Positions 1-7,588 of a stretch of 25,850 bases of DNA are shown one piece after another. The DNA comes from VBAS01 sp964444975 (GTDB taxonomy: Bacteria > Bacteroidota > Bacteroidia > Chitinophagales > Chitinophagaceae), in assembly GCA_964444975.1 (NCBI GenBank), contig CAYUJD010000053.1:1-25850 (forward strand), written 5' to 3'. A program made the position numbers and the translations under genes. Each line of letters opens with the position of its first letter. Position 1 is the stretch's first letter. The notes below the pieces were generated by a model that made no database searches, was not told where the DNA came from, and was given only the letters and a program-made list of their open reading frames with translations.

Positions 1-1
1 T

Positions 2-58
2 CTGTTTGCTTAACCTGTGAAATCGGTGGTCTGAAAATACTTTTGAGATGACTTTTAA
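2..58 (+). repeat. Right half of a MITE-like dispersed repeat (partial copy)
   Basis: Positions 2-54 align without gaps to 25615-25667, with about 44 of 53 bases identical. The last 20 bases (39-58) are the reverse complement, with 2 mismatches, of the left end of the other copy (25515-25534), so they look like a terminal inverted repeat. Only the right half of this copy lies in the window; its left end is beyond position 1. It lies just downstream of the Rieske gene, which is read toward it. No coding potential is seen. Confidence 0.65.
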
Positions 59-137
59 AATGCTCCATGTACAACGCTCCCTATTCAGGCATTCGAATTC
101 ACCACCAACCTGAAAATTGAGCATTGAATATTTTTTT

Positions 138-1229
138 TTATTTAGACTCCAGAAATTCTGATAGCAACCTATGAAAATGATGTGTGCCTCTTTCCCTCGT
201 GACCGAATACCGGCCCTGTTTGTAAAACCGTGAATGAATTCCCTTCTGCACCTGCTGCACGATTTCCTCATCTTCCCGCTCCACTTTATCCAGGTCGCCG
301 CCGGCGCCGGCAGTCCGCAGTTCTTCTTTCCACATATAAGTGAGAAAAGAAACTTTTGTTTTTTCCACTGCCAGCGGCTGCACAATATTGATGGATAAAC
401 CCCAGGGATAAAAATTGAACATCATGTTGGGAAACACCCAGAAATAATAAGCCGCTACTCTCTTCCCGAATTCCGGCGACGATTCAGGAAGCTGAAAATA
501 ATTATCCCAGGTTTTGCTGATACCAATCTGTACGCTGGAAAAAGGGAAGAACAGCTCGGTAGTATAATCGCTGAAGTCAATGGCGGCATTCAGCCCGGCA
601 TGGACAAAAGGAATATGAAAACCCTCAAGATAATTTTCCACGTACAGCGCCCAGTTGGCATTAATGAAATAATCATTGGAAAGATCGGGGCGAAAATTGA
701 ATTCATCAAGTGGCAGAAACTCCACCCGCTTCATCATGTCTTTGAAAAAAACTTCCGGCTTGTATTTTTTCTCCAGCGTGGTGAATAAAAGTTTGTTCCA
801 TTGAAACAAAGGCAGGCGGTGCAGGTTGTCATCCTCTGAAGGAAAATTTTTCACTTCTTTAAACTCCGGCATGGATTTAAACCGGCCATCGAGATGAAAC
901 ATGCGGCCATGATAGCGACAGCGCAGGTTGGCAGCTTTACAGGGCTCGTACACCAGCAGGTTGCCCCGGTGGGTACACACATTGGAAAGGCAATGAATTT
1001 CCTCCTGCTCATCTTTTGTCAGCAGCAACGGTTCATCCAGGTAGCCATCCAGCAAAATGAAAGGATGACAACTTCCTTTTTCTATTACCCGGTCGGTATC
1101 ACCGGCAAACTGCCAGGAAGCGGCAAATATTTTTTCCCGGAAAAGTTCAAAAGCTTCCGGCGAATAATACACTTCGGTGGAAATAGTACTGGCTTTGGCA
1201 ATATTCTTTTTAACGGAGAATTTCGACAT
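138..1229 (-). CDS. Rieske [2Fe-2S] aromatic-ring-hydroxylating-type oxygenase, alpha subunit
   Basis: This is a 363-residue protein with the layout of Rieske non-haem iron oxygenases. The Rieske cluster motif is C85-T-H87-R-G followed by C104-R-Y-H107-G, which binds the [2Fe-2S] cluster. The catalytic domain has the mononuclear-iron motif ENYLEGFHIPFVH, with His205 and His210 as ligands; an acidic third ligand is expected near the C-terminus, where EREDEEIVQQVQ lies. The C-terminal pattern (EDEEIVQQVQ, then GRYS, then HHFHRLL) resembles the choline monooxygenase/carnitine oxygenase branch more than classical benzene or naphthalene dioxygenases; this is inference. Such enzymes need a separate reductase, and none is encoded nearby, so the substrate and electron donor are unknown. 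The gene stands alone and is divergent from the lipocalin-like gene, with a 115 bp gap. The start was chosen at the only ATG giving a full N-terminal helix before the Rieske domain. Confidence 0.88.
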   Translation of the reverse strand: MSKFSVKKNIAKASTISTEVYYSPEAFELFREKIFAASWQFAGDTDRVIEKGSCHPFILLDGYLDEPLLLTKDEQEEIHCLSNVCTHRGNLLVYEPCKAANLRCRYHGRMFHLDGRFKSMPEFKEVKNFPSEDDNLHRLPLFQWNKLLFTTLEKKYKPEVFFKDMMKRVEFLPLDEFNFRPDLSNDYFINANWALYVENYLEGFHIPFVHAGLNAAIDFSDYTTELFFPFSSVQIGISKTWDNYFQLPESSPEFGKRVAAYYFWVFPNMMFNFYPWGLSINIVQPLAVEKTKVSFLTYMWKEELRTAGAGGDLDKVEREDEEIVQQVQKGIHSRFYKQGRYSVTRERGTHHFHRLLSEFLESK

Positions 1230-1320
1230 GGGCTCAAGATAATGAAAAAGAAAATCAGGAGTCAGGTGTTTTAAGGTCCAGAAATTTTTTTTCTTGCCCT
1301 GAAGTCCAAAACAGTTGGCT

Positions 1321-1328
1321 TAACTTTA
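1321..1328 (+). promoter_or_regulatory. Possible -7 box of the lipocalin-like gene
   Basis: TAACTTTA lies 16 bases before the ATG at 1345 and matches the Bacteroidota TAnnTTTG box except for the last base. No convincing -33 TTG is seen at the right spacing. The same octamer precedes the haem lipoprotein gene (8466-8473). Confidence 0.3.
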
Positions 1329-1344
1329 AAGTCATCTGCAATCT

Positions 1345-1805
1345 ATGCTGAAAATTTTTCACATACTTTTACCGGCATTACTGCTCCTGAATGATTCCTG
1401 TAAAAAGGAAAAAGAACCAGGTTTTACCATAACAGAAATTCTGATTTCCGGAAAATGGCAGTTAAAAAGGCTTTGGGTAGAAACACATCCGGGTTCCGGG
1501 GCAGCAGATATTACGAATAGTACTTTTGATGCATGTGAGCTGGACGATATATTTGAATTTAAGCCGGGGGAAATTTTACCTGCTCAGAAAATGTACTTGT
1601 ATACCCGATAAACACAGGGGTTTTTTATAACCTTAGTGGCGGCAGCTGGGCACTTTCCGGCGATACCTTGCCTACCATTGCCGCCGGTTTCAATGTTCAG
1701 AAATTTTATTTTGGCAAAATCATACCCAATTCAATGGAGTGGCAACAAACGCAGTTTAACTACCTCGGCGAACTGACACGCTACAGCTTCCAGATCGGCA
1801 AATAA
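1345..1805 (+). pseudogene. Lipocalin-like lipoprotein, reading frame broken at a G run
   Basis: The first frame runs 1345-1611 and encodes 88 residues. It starts with a signal peptide and a lipobox-like LLNDSC followed by KKEKE, so an outer-membrane or periplasmic lipoprotein is expected. A lipocalin-like start follows (ISGKWQLKRLWVET, then DACELDDIFEFKPG). After the run of five G at 1566-1570, the sensible reading shifts: the other frame continues through NFTCSENVLVYP, GGSWALSGDTLP and KFYFGKII to a stop at 1803-1805. One extra G in the run would join the two into about 153 residues, with the usual order of Bacteroidota lipocalin-like proteins (GxW, DDxxxF, then a beta-rich half). It may be a real pseudogene, a phase-variable homopolymer or a sequencing error; the sequence alone cannot decide. 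Function unknown. Confidence 0.7.
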
Positions 1806-1832
1806 AAATCCCGCCTCATCCGAAGCGGGATT
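1804..1832 (-). terminator. Rho-independent terminator of groEL
   Basis: AATCCCGC (1807-1814) and GCGGGATT (1825-1832) form a perfect 8-bp stem with a 10-nt loop. Read on the minus strand, the stem is followed by TTTTTATT, directly downstream of the groEL stop codon. It also sits at the end of the convergent lipocalin-like gene, so it may work in both directions. Confidence 0.8.
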
Positions 1833-1862
1833 CAATTAAATAATCCTTTTCAGGAACCGGGT

Positions 1863-3500
1863 TTAGTAATCCATTCCACCCATGCCCGGTGCACCGCCAC
1901 CATGCATGTGCGGCTCTTCTTTCTTCGGCTTATCGGCCACTACACATTCAGTGGTAAGCACCATGCCTGCAATGGATGCTGCATTTTCAAGAGCTACACG
2001 GGTCACTTTGGTAGGATCAATTACACCGGCAGCAATCAGCTTTTCGTATTCTTCGGTTCTTGCATTGAAACCAAAATCACCTTTTCCTTCTTTTACTTTC
2101 TGCACGGCAATAGAACCTTCCACACCGGCATTTTCAGCAATCTGGCGAAGCGGCTCTTCCAGTGCTCTTTTCACAATGGCAATACCTGTGGCTTCATCAT
2201 CATTGTTGCCTTTCATTTTATCAATGGCCTCGATGGCGCGGATAAATGCTACGCCGCCACCGGGCACAATGCCTTCTTCAATAGCTGCACGGGTGGCATG
2301 CAGGGCATCATCCACACGGTCTTTCTTTTCTTTCATCTCCACTTCAGTGGCAGCGCCAACCTGCAATACCGCCACACCTCCGCTCAGCTTGGCCAGTCTT
2401 TCCTGCAGTTTTTCTTTATCGTAATCCGAAGTAGTTACATCAATCTGCGCTTTTATCTGGTTAATGCGGGCAGTGATGTCGGTCTTCTTTCCCTTTCCGC
2501 CCACAATGGTGGTATTGTCTTTATCAATTACTATTCTTTCGGCCTTACCCAGGTAAGTAAGATCAGCATTCTCCAGTTTGTAACCCTGCTCTTCGCTTAT
2601 TACTACCCCGGCGCTCAGGATGGCAATATCCTGCAGCATTTCTTTTCTGCGGTCGCCAAAGCCGGGAGCTTTTACGGCAGCCACTTTCAACGTGCCACGG
2701 AGTTTATTTACCACCAGCGTTGCCAGCGCTTCGCCTTCCAGGTCTTCTGAAATTATCAGCAGCGGGGCGCCTTGCTGAGCCACTTTTTCCAGGATATGAA
2801 GTATATCCTTCATGCTGCTGATTTTTTTATCATAAATCAGGATGTAAGGATTTTCCAGCTCGGCTTCCATTTTCTCACTGTTGGTTACAAAGTAAGGTGA
2901 GATATAGCCCCGGTCAAACTGCATACCTTCCACTACTTCGATGCCAGTCTCAATACCACGGGCTTCTTCCACGGTTATCACGCCGTCTTTAGTCACTTTG
3001 CCCATGGCTTCGGCTATCAGCTTGCCTATTTCATTGTCATTGTTTGCAGAAATAGCAGCCACCTGCTCAATTTTCTTGCTGTCGCTTCCCACTTTCTGTG
3101 ATTGGGATGCCAGGTTTTCAACAATGGCTTTTACGGCTTTCTCGATGCCACGTTTCAGATCCATCGGGTTGGCGCCGGCAGCCACGTTTTTCAAACCCTC
3201 CGTGATAATTGATTGAGCAAGCACGGTAGCCGTGGTGGTGCCATCGCCGGCCACATCGCTGGTTTTGCTGGCCACTTCTTTCAGCATCTGGGCACCCATG
3301 TTTTCAATGGGATCTTCCAGTTCAATTTCTTTTGCTACGGTCACGCCGTCTTTGGTTACTCCGGGTGCACCGAATTTCTTTTCAATAACCACATTACGTC
3401 CTTTGGGCCCCAGGGTCACTTTCACGGCATTAGCCAGTATGTCAACCCCTTTTTTCATTTTATTGCGGGCCTCGGTATTGAAGAAAAGTTGTTTTGCCAT
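1863..3500 (-). CDS. groL: Chaperonin GroEL (60 kDa)
   Basis: The 545-residue protein is full length for GroEL. It forms the double-ring cytoplasmic folding chamber that works with GroES and ATP. It begins with MAKQLFFNTEARNKMKKGVD and has the ATP-site motifs LGPKGRNV and GDGTTTATVLAQ, with the catalytic Asp in GDGTTT. The apical-domain segment PYFVTNSEKM and the equatorial stretch GGVAVLQVGAATEVEMKEKK follow. The tail is Gly/Met-rich (HGGGAPGMGGMDY). The gene lies downstream of groES on the same strand, but 113 bp away, which is long for this operon; the spacer holds a tandem repeat. A strong terminator follows the stop. No CIRCE operator is visible. The identification is certain from sequence conservation. 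Confidence 0.99.
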   Translation of the reverse strand: MAKQLFFNTEARNKMKKGVDILANAVKVTLGPKGRNVVIEKKFGAPGVTKDGVTVAKEIELEDPIENMGAQMLKEVASKTSDVAGDGTTTATVLAQSIITEGLKNVAAGANPMDLKRGIEKAVKAIVENLASQSQKVGSDSKKIEQVAAISANNDNEIGKLIAEAMGKVTKDGVITVEEARGIETGIEVVEGMQFDRGYISPYFVTNSEKMEAELENPYILIYDKKISSMKDILHILEKVAQQGAPLLIISEDLEGEALATLVVNKLRGTLKVAAVKAPGFGDRRKEMLQDIAILSAGVVISEEQGYKLENADLTYLGKAERIVIDKDNTTIVGGKGKKTDITARINQIKAQIDVTTSDYDKEKLQERLAKLSGGVAVLQVGAATEVEMKEKKDRVDDALHATRAAIEEGIVPGGGVAFIRAIEAIDKMKGNNDDEATGIAIVKRALEEPLRQIAENAGVEGSIAVQKVKEGKGDFGFNARTEEYEKLIAAGVIDPTKVTRVALENAASIAGMVLTTECVVADKPKKEEPHMHGGGAPGMGGMDY

Positions 3501-3541
3501 ATGTCTTTAGTTTATTAGTTTACAAAAATTAAAATGAAGTA

Positions 3542-3573
3542 TGAAATCGGAGGTCTGAAGTCTGAAGTCTGAA
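3542..3573. repeat. Heptanucleotide tandem repeat in the groES-groEL spacer
   Basis: Three exact consecutive copies of GTCTGAA occupy 3553-3573. They are followed by weaker 7-nt echoes (two TCTGACA words) up to about 3610. The leading segment 3542-3559 matches 18-35 in the repeat at the window start at 17 of 18 positions; this may be shared ancestry or chance. Confidence 0.75.
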
Positions 3574-3613
3574 GATAAAATCTGACATCGTACTTGTGAC
3601 TTCTGACATCAGA

Positions 3614-3895
3614 TCACACTATCGCCAGTATATCGCTTTCTCTCATAATCAGCAGGTCATCACCGTCAATCTGGATTTCAGTACCGGCATATTTTCCGTA
3701 CAGAACCGTATCGCCGGATTTTACTGACATCGGTTCGTCTTTTTTGCCAGGACCCGCAGCCACTACTACACCACGCTGGGGCTTTTCTTTGGCTGTATCG
3801 GGAATGATGATGCCGCCGGCGGTTTTTTCTTCAGCAGGAGCCGGTTTCACAATTACCCTGTCATGCAGAGGGGTAACATTAAGCTTCTTAGCCAT
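3614..3895 (-). CDS. groS: Co-chaperonin GroES (10 kDa)
   Basis: The 93-residue protein is the lid of the GroEL chamber and normally forms a heptamer. It shows the N-terminal PLHDRVIVKP strand, the mobile loop EEKTAGGIIIPDTAKEKP that docks on GroEL, the VVVAAGPGK roof region, the GDTVLYGKYAGTEI segment and the C-terminal DDLLIMRESDILAIV. It is the first gene of the groES-groEL pair. A good -7 box lies 58 bp upstream of the start codon. Identification is certain. Confidence 0.98.
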   Translation of the reverse strand: MAKKLNVTPLHDRVIVKPAPAEEKTAGGIIIPDTAKEKPQRGVVVAAGPGKKDEPMSVKSGDTVLYGKYAGTEIQIDGDDLLIMRESDILAIV

Positions 3896-4199
3896 AGTTG
3901 TATTGATTTTTAGTTTTTAGATATGATTGTTCAAAATAATTTTTTTGGATGGCAAAGGTATAGGAAATACTGTGCCGTATGGCGGGCACCGGAAAAAATT
4001 TCAGTTTTACAGTGAATGCAAGGGGGGTGCCCGGTAGCCGCGGGTTATGATTATGTAAAAAAATTCATATCGCTGTGACAATTTTTCACGTAACCTGCCC
4101 AAAATTTGTGTCCGGAAAATTTGGTAATTGTTGTTCCGCTTTACCTGCCAGCCCTTAACTCAAAAAGCCTATCTTCGCCGCTCAAACAGTTCTTAAAAG
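3896..4199. other. Divergent intergenic region between groES and nusB
   Basis: This 304-bp non-coding stretch holds the groES leader and -7 box on the minus strand and, on the plus strand, a near-consensus -7 box TATCTTCG at 4170-4177, 23 bp before the nusB ATG. An imperfect inverted repeat (CCAAAATTT at 4099-4107 and AAAATTTGG at 4116-4124) and a small GTGA/TCAC hairpin near 4075-4090 are possible regulatory sites, but they are weak. No CIRCE element or small ORF is supported. Confidence 0.5.
3953..3960 (-). promoter_or_regulatory. Likely -7 box of the groES-groEL promoter
   Basis: On the minus strand this reads TACCTTTG, a perfect match to the Bacteroidota consensus TAnnTTTG. Transcription would start near 3946 and leave a leader of about 50 nt before groES. 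No clear -33 TTG is seen at 19-21 bp. Confidence 0.5.
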
Positions 4200-5138
4200 A
4201 TGATCAGCAGAAGAAATATCCGTGTAAAAGTGATGCAGACGCTGTACAACATCGTTACCCTTGAATCGGATAGCCCCAATACATTCAATGCAGTTGAAGC
4301 CCGGAAAATTTTACAAAATCATTTTGACCAGACACGTAATTTATTTATTTACCTATCATATTTTCTCACCGAAGTGTGCCGCTATGCAGAAACCTATGCG
4401 CATCAGCGGGCGGGTAAACACCTGCCCAGCTATGAAGACCTGCATGTAAATACTAAAATTTCCGGCAACAAAGTACTTTGGCGCATTCTCGATGATACTT
4501 CTTTTAAAGAGGCGGTAAAGATGGCAAAACCCGGGCTGCTGCTGGATAAGGAGCTGGTAAGAAAAATTTACCTGCACCTGTATGATGCACCGGTATATAA
4601 AAACTATATGGCCCGCAATGAACGGGAAAATAAAGAGGAAAAGGAAATACTGGAGTTTATACTGGACAAAATGATGCTGGCTGATGAAAACTTTTTATCG
4701 CACCTGGAAGAAAATTTTTCAAACTGGGATGATGATGGCGAAATGCTGATACAACTGCTGGTAAACCTGATTCAAAAACCCGGCAGCACCAGCTTCGCTG
4801 AAATGATCAGCCCCGAGAAAAAAGAATTTGCAGCAAACCTGCTGACCACCGTCCGGGAAAAAAATGAATACCTCCAGTCACTCATCATTCCCAAGCTTAA
4901 AAACTGGGATCCTGAGCGCATTGCCCTGCTCGACATGATACTGATGAAAATGGGCGTATCAGAATTCCTGTATTTTGAAACCATACCGCCTAAGGTCACC
5001 ATCAATGAATATATTGACCTTGCCAAAGAATACAGCACCCCGCAAAGCGGGCAGTTTGTAAACGGTATTCTTGATAACATTCATAAAGAACTGGTGCAGC
5101 AGGGTAAAATGCAAAAGGTTGATTACCGGAAGGTGTAA
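4200..5138 (+). CDS. nusB: Transcription antitermination factor NusB, long Bacteroidota form
   Basis: The protein has 312 residues, about twice the length of E. coli NusB, as is usual in Bacteroidota. The N-terminus (MISRRNIRVKVMQTLYNIV) is the helical NusB start. The C-terminal NusB domain is clear from about residue 237 to 295 (RIALLDMILMKMGVSEFLYF, then PPKVTINEYIDLAKEYS and GQFVNGILDNI). The central part, about residues 60-225, is a lineage-specific helical insertion rich in charged residues. NusB with NusE (S10) binds boxA RNA and supports antitermination of rRNA transcription. The gene is followed after 97 bp by the DUF1573 lipoprotein and then yajC, an arrangement common in Bacteroidota. 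Confidence 0.93.
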   Translation: MISRRNIRVKVMQTLYNIVTLESDSPNTFNAVEARKILQNHFDQTRNLFIYLSYFLTEVCRYAETYAHQRAGKHLPSYEDLHVNTKISGNKVLWRILDDTSFKEAVKMAKPGLLLDKELVRKIYLHLYDAPVYKNYMARNERENKEEKEILEFILDKMMLADENFLSHLEENFSNWDDDGEMLIQLLVNLIQKPGSTSFAEMISPEKKEFAANLLTTVREKNEYLQSLIIPKLKNWDPERIALLDMILMKMGVSEFLYFETIPPKVTINEYIDLAKEYSTPQSGQFVNGILDNIHKELVQQGKMQKVDYRKV

Positions 5139-5183
5139 TGAACTGCCTGCAACATGTTTAAACCCTATGTAAATAACCTGGTG

Positions 5184-5213
5184 TTCACGACTCACAGCTT
5201 TTCTCTACATTTG
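5184..5213 (+). promoter_or_regulatory. Promoter of the DUF1573-yajC unit
   Basis: TACATTTG at 5206-5213 matches TAnnTTTG exactly. TTC at 5184-5186, 19 bp upstream, fits the -33 TTG element with one mismatch. The ATG follows 22 bp after the box. This suggests the lipoprotein and yajC have their own promoter apart from nusB. Confidence 0.55.
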
Positions 5214-5235
5214 CACACTTCAAACATTTCACGCT

Positions 5236-5736
5236 ATGAAGAAAGTTTTAATTATAATTATTACCGGCCTCAGCATTGTGGCCTGCAAAGAGGCGGATAA
5301 AAATGCAAATACAGCAACTACCAACAGCAACCCGGCAGACAGCGCAAATACTGCAGCCCAGGTGACTGCCAACGTAACCACAACTACTGAACCCGCAGTT
5401 GATTCTGCCAGCCTGACTACGGTTGAGTGGATAGATTCACAGGATAAAGATTTCGGGAAAATTAAAGAAGGCCAGGTGCTTGAAGTGAGTTTTAAATTTA
5501 AAAATACAGGCACAAAGCCCCTTGTCATTTCAAATGTAAGGGCTCAATGCGGATGTACCGTGCCGGAAATACCTAAAGAACCCATTGCACCCGGCACCAC
5601 CGGCGTCATCAAGGCCGCTTTCAACAGCTCTGGCAGGCTGGGGTTAAATACCAAAGAAGTGTACATGGATGCCAATACCGACCCCGGAACAAGCGTACTG
5701 AAATTTCATGTGGAAGTAATTAAAAGCAGAAAATAA
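5236..5736 (+). CDS. DUF1573-domain lipoprotein
   Basis: The 166-residue protein has a signal peptide ending in the lipobox SIVAC (Cys17), then a low-complexity Asn/Thr/Ala linker to about residue 55. A DUF1573 domain follows: it opens with WIDSQDKDFGKIKEG and has the typical VSFKFKNTGTKPLVISNVRAQCGCTVPE core, in which the strand-end CGC motif is characteristic. The fold resembles an Ig-like (MSP/ASH-type) domain. The protein is expected on the periplasmic face of the inner or outer membrane. The molecular role of the family is not established. It lies 31 bp before yajC and probably shares its transcript. Confidence 0.9.
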   Translation: MKKVLIIIITGLSIVACKEADKNANTATTNSNPADSANTAAQVTANVTTTTEPAVDSASLTTVEWIDSQDKDFGKIKEGQVLEVSFKFKNTGTKPLVISNVRAQCGCTVPEIPKEPIAPGTTGVIKAAFNSSGRLGLNTKEVYMDANTDPGTSVLKFHVEVIKSRK

Positions 5737-5767
5737 CAAGAAGCTATTTATTTAAAACAAACAATTA

Positions 5768-6103
5768 ATGAACTTTTATCTGTTACAGCAACAACCTTCC
5801 GGGCCTTTTGGCGGCATGACGTCCATTATTTTCATGGGCATGATTATCCTCGTGTTCTGGCTTTTTTTCATCAGGCCACAGGCAAAAAAACAAAAACAGC
5901 AACGAAAATTTATTGAAGAACTGCAAAAGGGTGACAGGATAGTGACCATTGCCGGCATTCATGGCACCGTGAATAAAGTAAACGAAGACGGCACCGTGAA
6001 CCTGGAAATAAGCCCGGGCAGCTATATCAAAATAGAAAAATCGGCTGTGAGCATGGAGTGGACCAACAACCTGCGCAAGACAGGAACCCCAGAGAAAAAA
6101 TAG
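5768..6103 (+). CDS. yajC: Preprotein translocase accessory subunit YajC
   Basis: The 111-residue protein has one N-terminal transmembrane segment (about residues 18-37, IIFMGMIILVFWLFFIRPQ) followed at once by the conserved RPQAKKQKQQRKFIEELQKGD. The KGDRIVTIAGIHGTVNKVNEDGTVNLEI domain follows. This is the standard YajC pattern. YajC associates with SecDF and SecYEG in the inner membrane; the SecDF fusion gene lies about 5.7 kb downstream as a separate unit. A strong terminator follows 35 bp after the stop codon. Confidence 0.95.
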   Translation: MNFYLLQQQPSGPFGGMTSIIFMGMIILVFWLFFIRPQAKKQKQQRKFIEELQKGDRIVTIAGIHGTVNKVNEDGTVNLEISPGSYIKIEKSAVSMEWTNNLRKTGTPEKK

Positions 6104-6137
6104 AACCAGTATTTTCAAGATTAATAAAAAGATGGGG

Positions 6138-6164
6138 AGGAAACCGCAACAGGTTTCCTTTTTT
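6138..6164 (+). terminator. Rho-independent terminator after yajC
   Basis: GGAAACC and GGTTTCC form a 7-bp stem around a 6-nt loop (GCAACA), followed by six T residues at 6159-6164. It separates the yajC transcript from coaE. Confidence 0.88.
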
Positions 6165-6224
6165 GTGTGCCTGTTTAAAAAACTACTTCCTAACTTTCCA
6201 CAGAATCCCTTTAATCCATAAATC

Positions 6225-6815
6225 ATGGTTCTTAAAGTGGGACTAACGGGCGGCATTGGCAGCGGTAAAAGCACCGTGGCCCGGGTATTTGAAGTACTGG
6301 GCATACCGGTTTATTATGCCGATGCCGAAGCAAAAAGGCTGATGAATGAAGATGCCGGTCTGAAACAAGGCATCATGCATCATTTTGGGAGCGGCGCATA
6401 CAGTAATGGTGTGCTGAACCGCTCTTTCATTTCCGCTATTGTTTTTACTGATCCCGCCAAACTTGAACTCCTCAATTCGCTTGTTCATCCCGTCACAAAG
6501 AGAGATGCGGAAGCCTGGATGCTGAAGCAAACCTCGCCGTATGCCATTCACGAAGCGGCCCTGATTTTTGAAGCCGGGGTAAATGAAAGACTGGATTATG
6601 TTATCGGTGTATCGGCGCCGCAGCCCTTGCGCATACAACGAGCGGTGGAAAGAGACGGCATGGCCGCTGAAGAAATTTTGAAGCGAATGAACCAACAAAT
6701 GGATGAGGATGAAAAAATGAAGCGCTGCGATTTTGTTGTCATCAACGACGAGCAGCAGCTTTTGATACCCCAGGTGCTGGCGCTGCACCAAAAGCTATTG
6801 GCCTTATCAAAATAA
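6225..6815 (+). CDS. coaE: Dephospho-CoA kinase
   Basis: The 196-residue protein catalyses the last step of coenzyme A synthesis, ATP-dependent phosphorylation of dephospho-CoA on the ribose 3'-OH. It shows the P-loop GGIGSGKS at residues 9-16, the YYADAEAKRLM acceptor motif, LNSLVHPVT and the lid region ERDGMAAEEILKRMNQQMDEDEK. The length matches the family. The gene follows the yajC terminator and is 5 bp ahead of the CPBP protease gene, with which it is probably co-transcribed. Confidence 0.96.
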   Translation: MVLKVGLTGGIGSGKSTVARVFEVLGIPVYYADAEAKRLMNEDAGLKQGIMHHFGSGAYSNGVLNRSFISAIVFTDPAKLELLNSLVHPVTKRDAEAWMLKQTSPYAIHEAALIFEAGVNERLDYVIGVSAPQPLRIQRAVERDGMAAEEILKRMNQQMDEDEKMKRCDFVVINDEQQLLIPQVLALHQKLLALSK

Positions 6816-6820
6816 CCGGC

Positions 6821-7585
6821 ATGAATAATTTTCCCCACTGGGCCGATCATTTGCTTGCAGTAATCTTCCTGTTCATTTTGCCGGCGTACAGCATCTGGCA
6901 GCATAAGGGTAATTATACTGCCGGGCTCCTCAGTTCATCTGAAAAAAAACAGGTTTACATTTTGGGAAGCATTTACCTGTTTGCCATGGGTGCCACTGTA
7001 CTGCTGTTCTGGTACTTTTTCAGGCGGCCTTTTTCAGCAATTGGTTTTACCCTGCCCTTTCACTTCACTTCGTGGTGGTGGATGGTGGCATTGCTGGTTA
7101 TTCTTTACGCCGTTGATGCCTTTCTTTCCTTGTCGACAGAGAAAAAACTGAAAGAGTCTGTTGAAACCTGGAAAAAGAGAACTCCCTTTGTTCCGACGCA
7201 GAAAAAAGAGCTGCCTTTTTATTTCCTGCTTTGTGTAAGCGCTGCTGTGTGGGAAGAAATAATTTACCGGGGCTATCTCGTTTCGTACGGCCTGTATTTA
7301 TTTGGTGAATGGCCAAGTAGAGATTTTCTTGCGGTAATGCTTCCTGCTGTTTCATTCAGCATTGCACATATTTACCAGGGCACAAAAGCCGTGTTGAAAA
7401 TTCTGTTGCTGGCGGTTTTCTTCGGATTGATTTTCCGGTTATCCGGTTCCTTGCTCGTGGTAATGCTGCTGCATTTCCTGGTTGATGCCGCCGGCGGAAT
7501 CTTTACTGTTGCCTATTTTAAAGAAAACCCGTTGCCGGCTAATGATGAAATCCAAAGCGAGCAGGCAAAGGAACCCGAATCTTAA
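6821..7585 (+). CDS. CPBP-family intramembrane glutamic protease (CAAX/Abi type)
   Basis: The 254-residue membrane protein has about six to seven hydrophobic segments. It carries the family motifs: EEIIYRG at 145-151 (paired Glu and Arg150), SFSIAHIYQG with His183, and HFLVDAAGG with His218 and Asp222. These residues form the intramembrane active site in CPBP proteases (Rce1-like). The substrate is unknown; bacterial members include bacteriocin-immunity and peptide-processing proteins. It starts 5 bp after coaE. Its stop codon lies 3 bp from the end of the convergent cyclase gene. Confidence 0.9.
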   Translation: MNNFPHWADHLLAVIFLFILPAYSIWQHKGNYTAGLLSSSEKKQVYILGSIYLFAMGATVLLFWYFFRRPFSAIGFTLPFHFTSWWWMVALLVILYAVDAFLSLSTEKKLKESVETWKKRTPFVPTQKKELPFYFLLCVSAAVWEEIIYRGYLVSYGLYLFGEWPSRDFLAVMLPAVSFSIAHIYQGTKAVLKILLLAVFFGLIFRLSGSLLVVMLLHFLVDAAGGIFTVAYFKENPLPANDEIQSEQAKEPES

Positions 7586-7588
7586 TTT

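Noticed and set aside
1882..3518. Several long plus-strand frames opposite groEL (up to 282 codons)
   Set aside because: They lie wholly on the antisense of a highly conserved gene and have odd composition. They are by-products of groEL codon use.
3896..4199. CIRCE heat-shock operator upstream of groES
   Set aside because: No TTAGCACTC/GAGTGCTAA inverted repeat is present.
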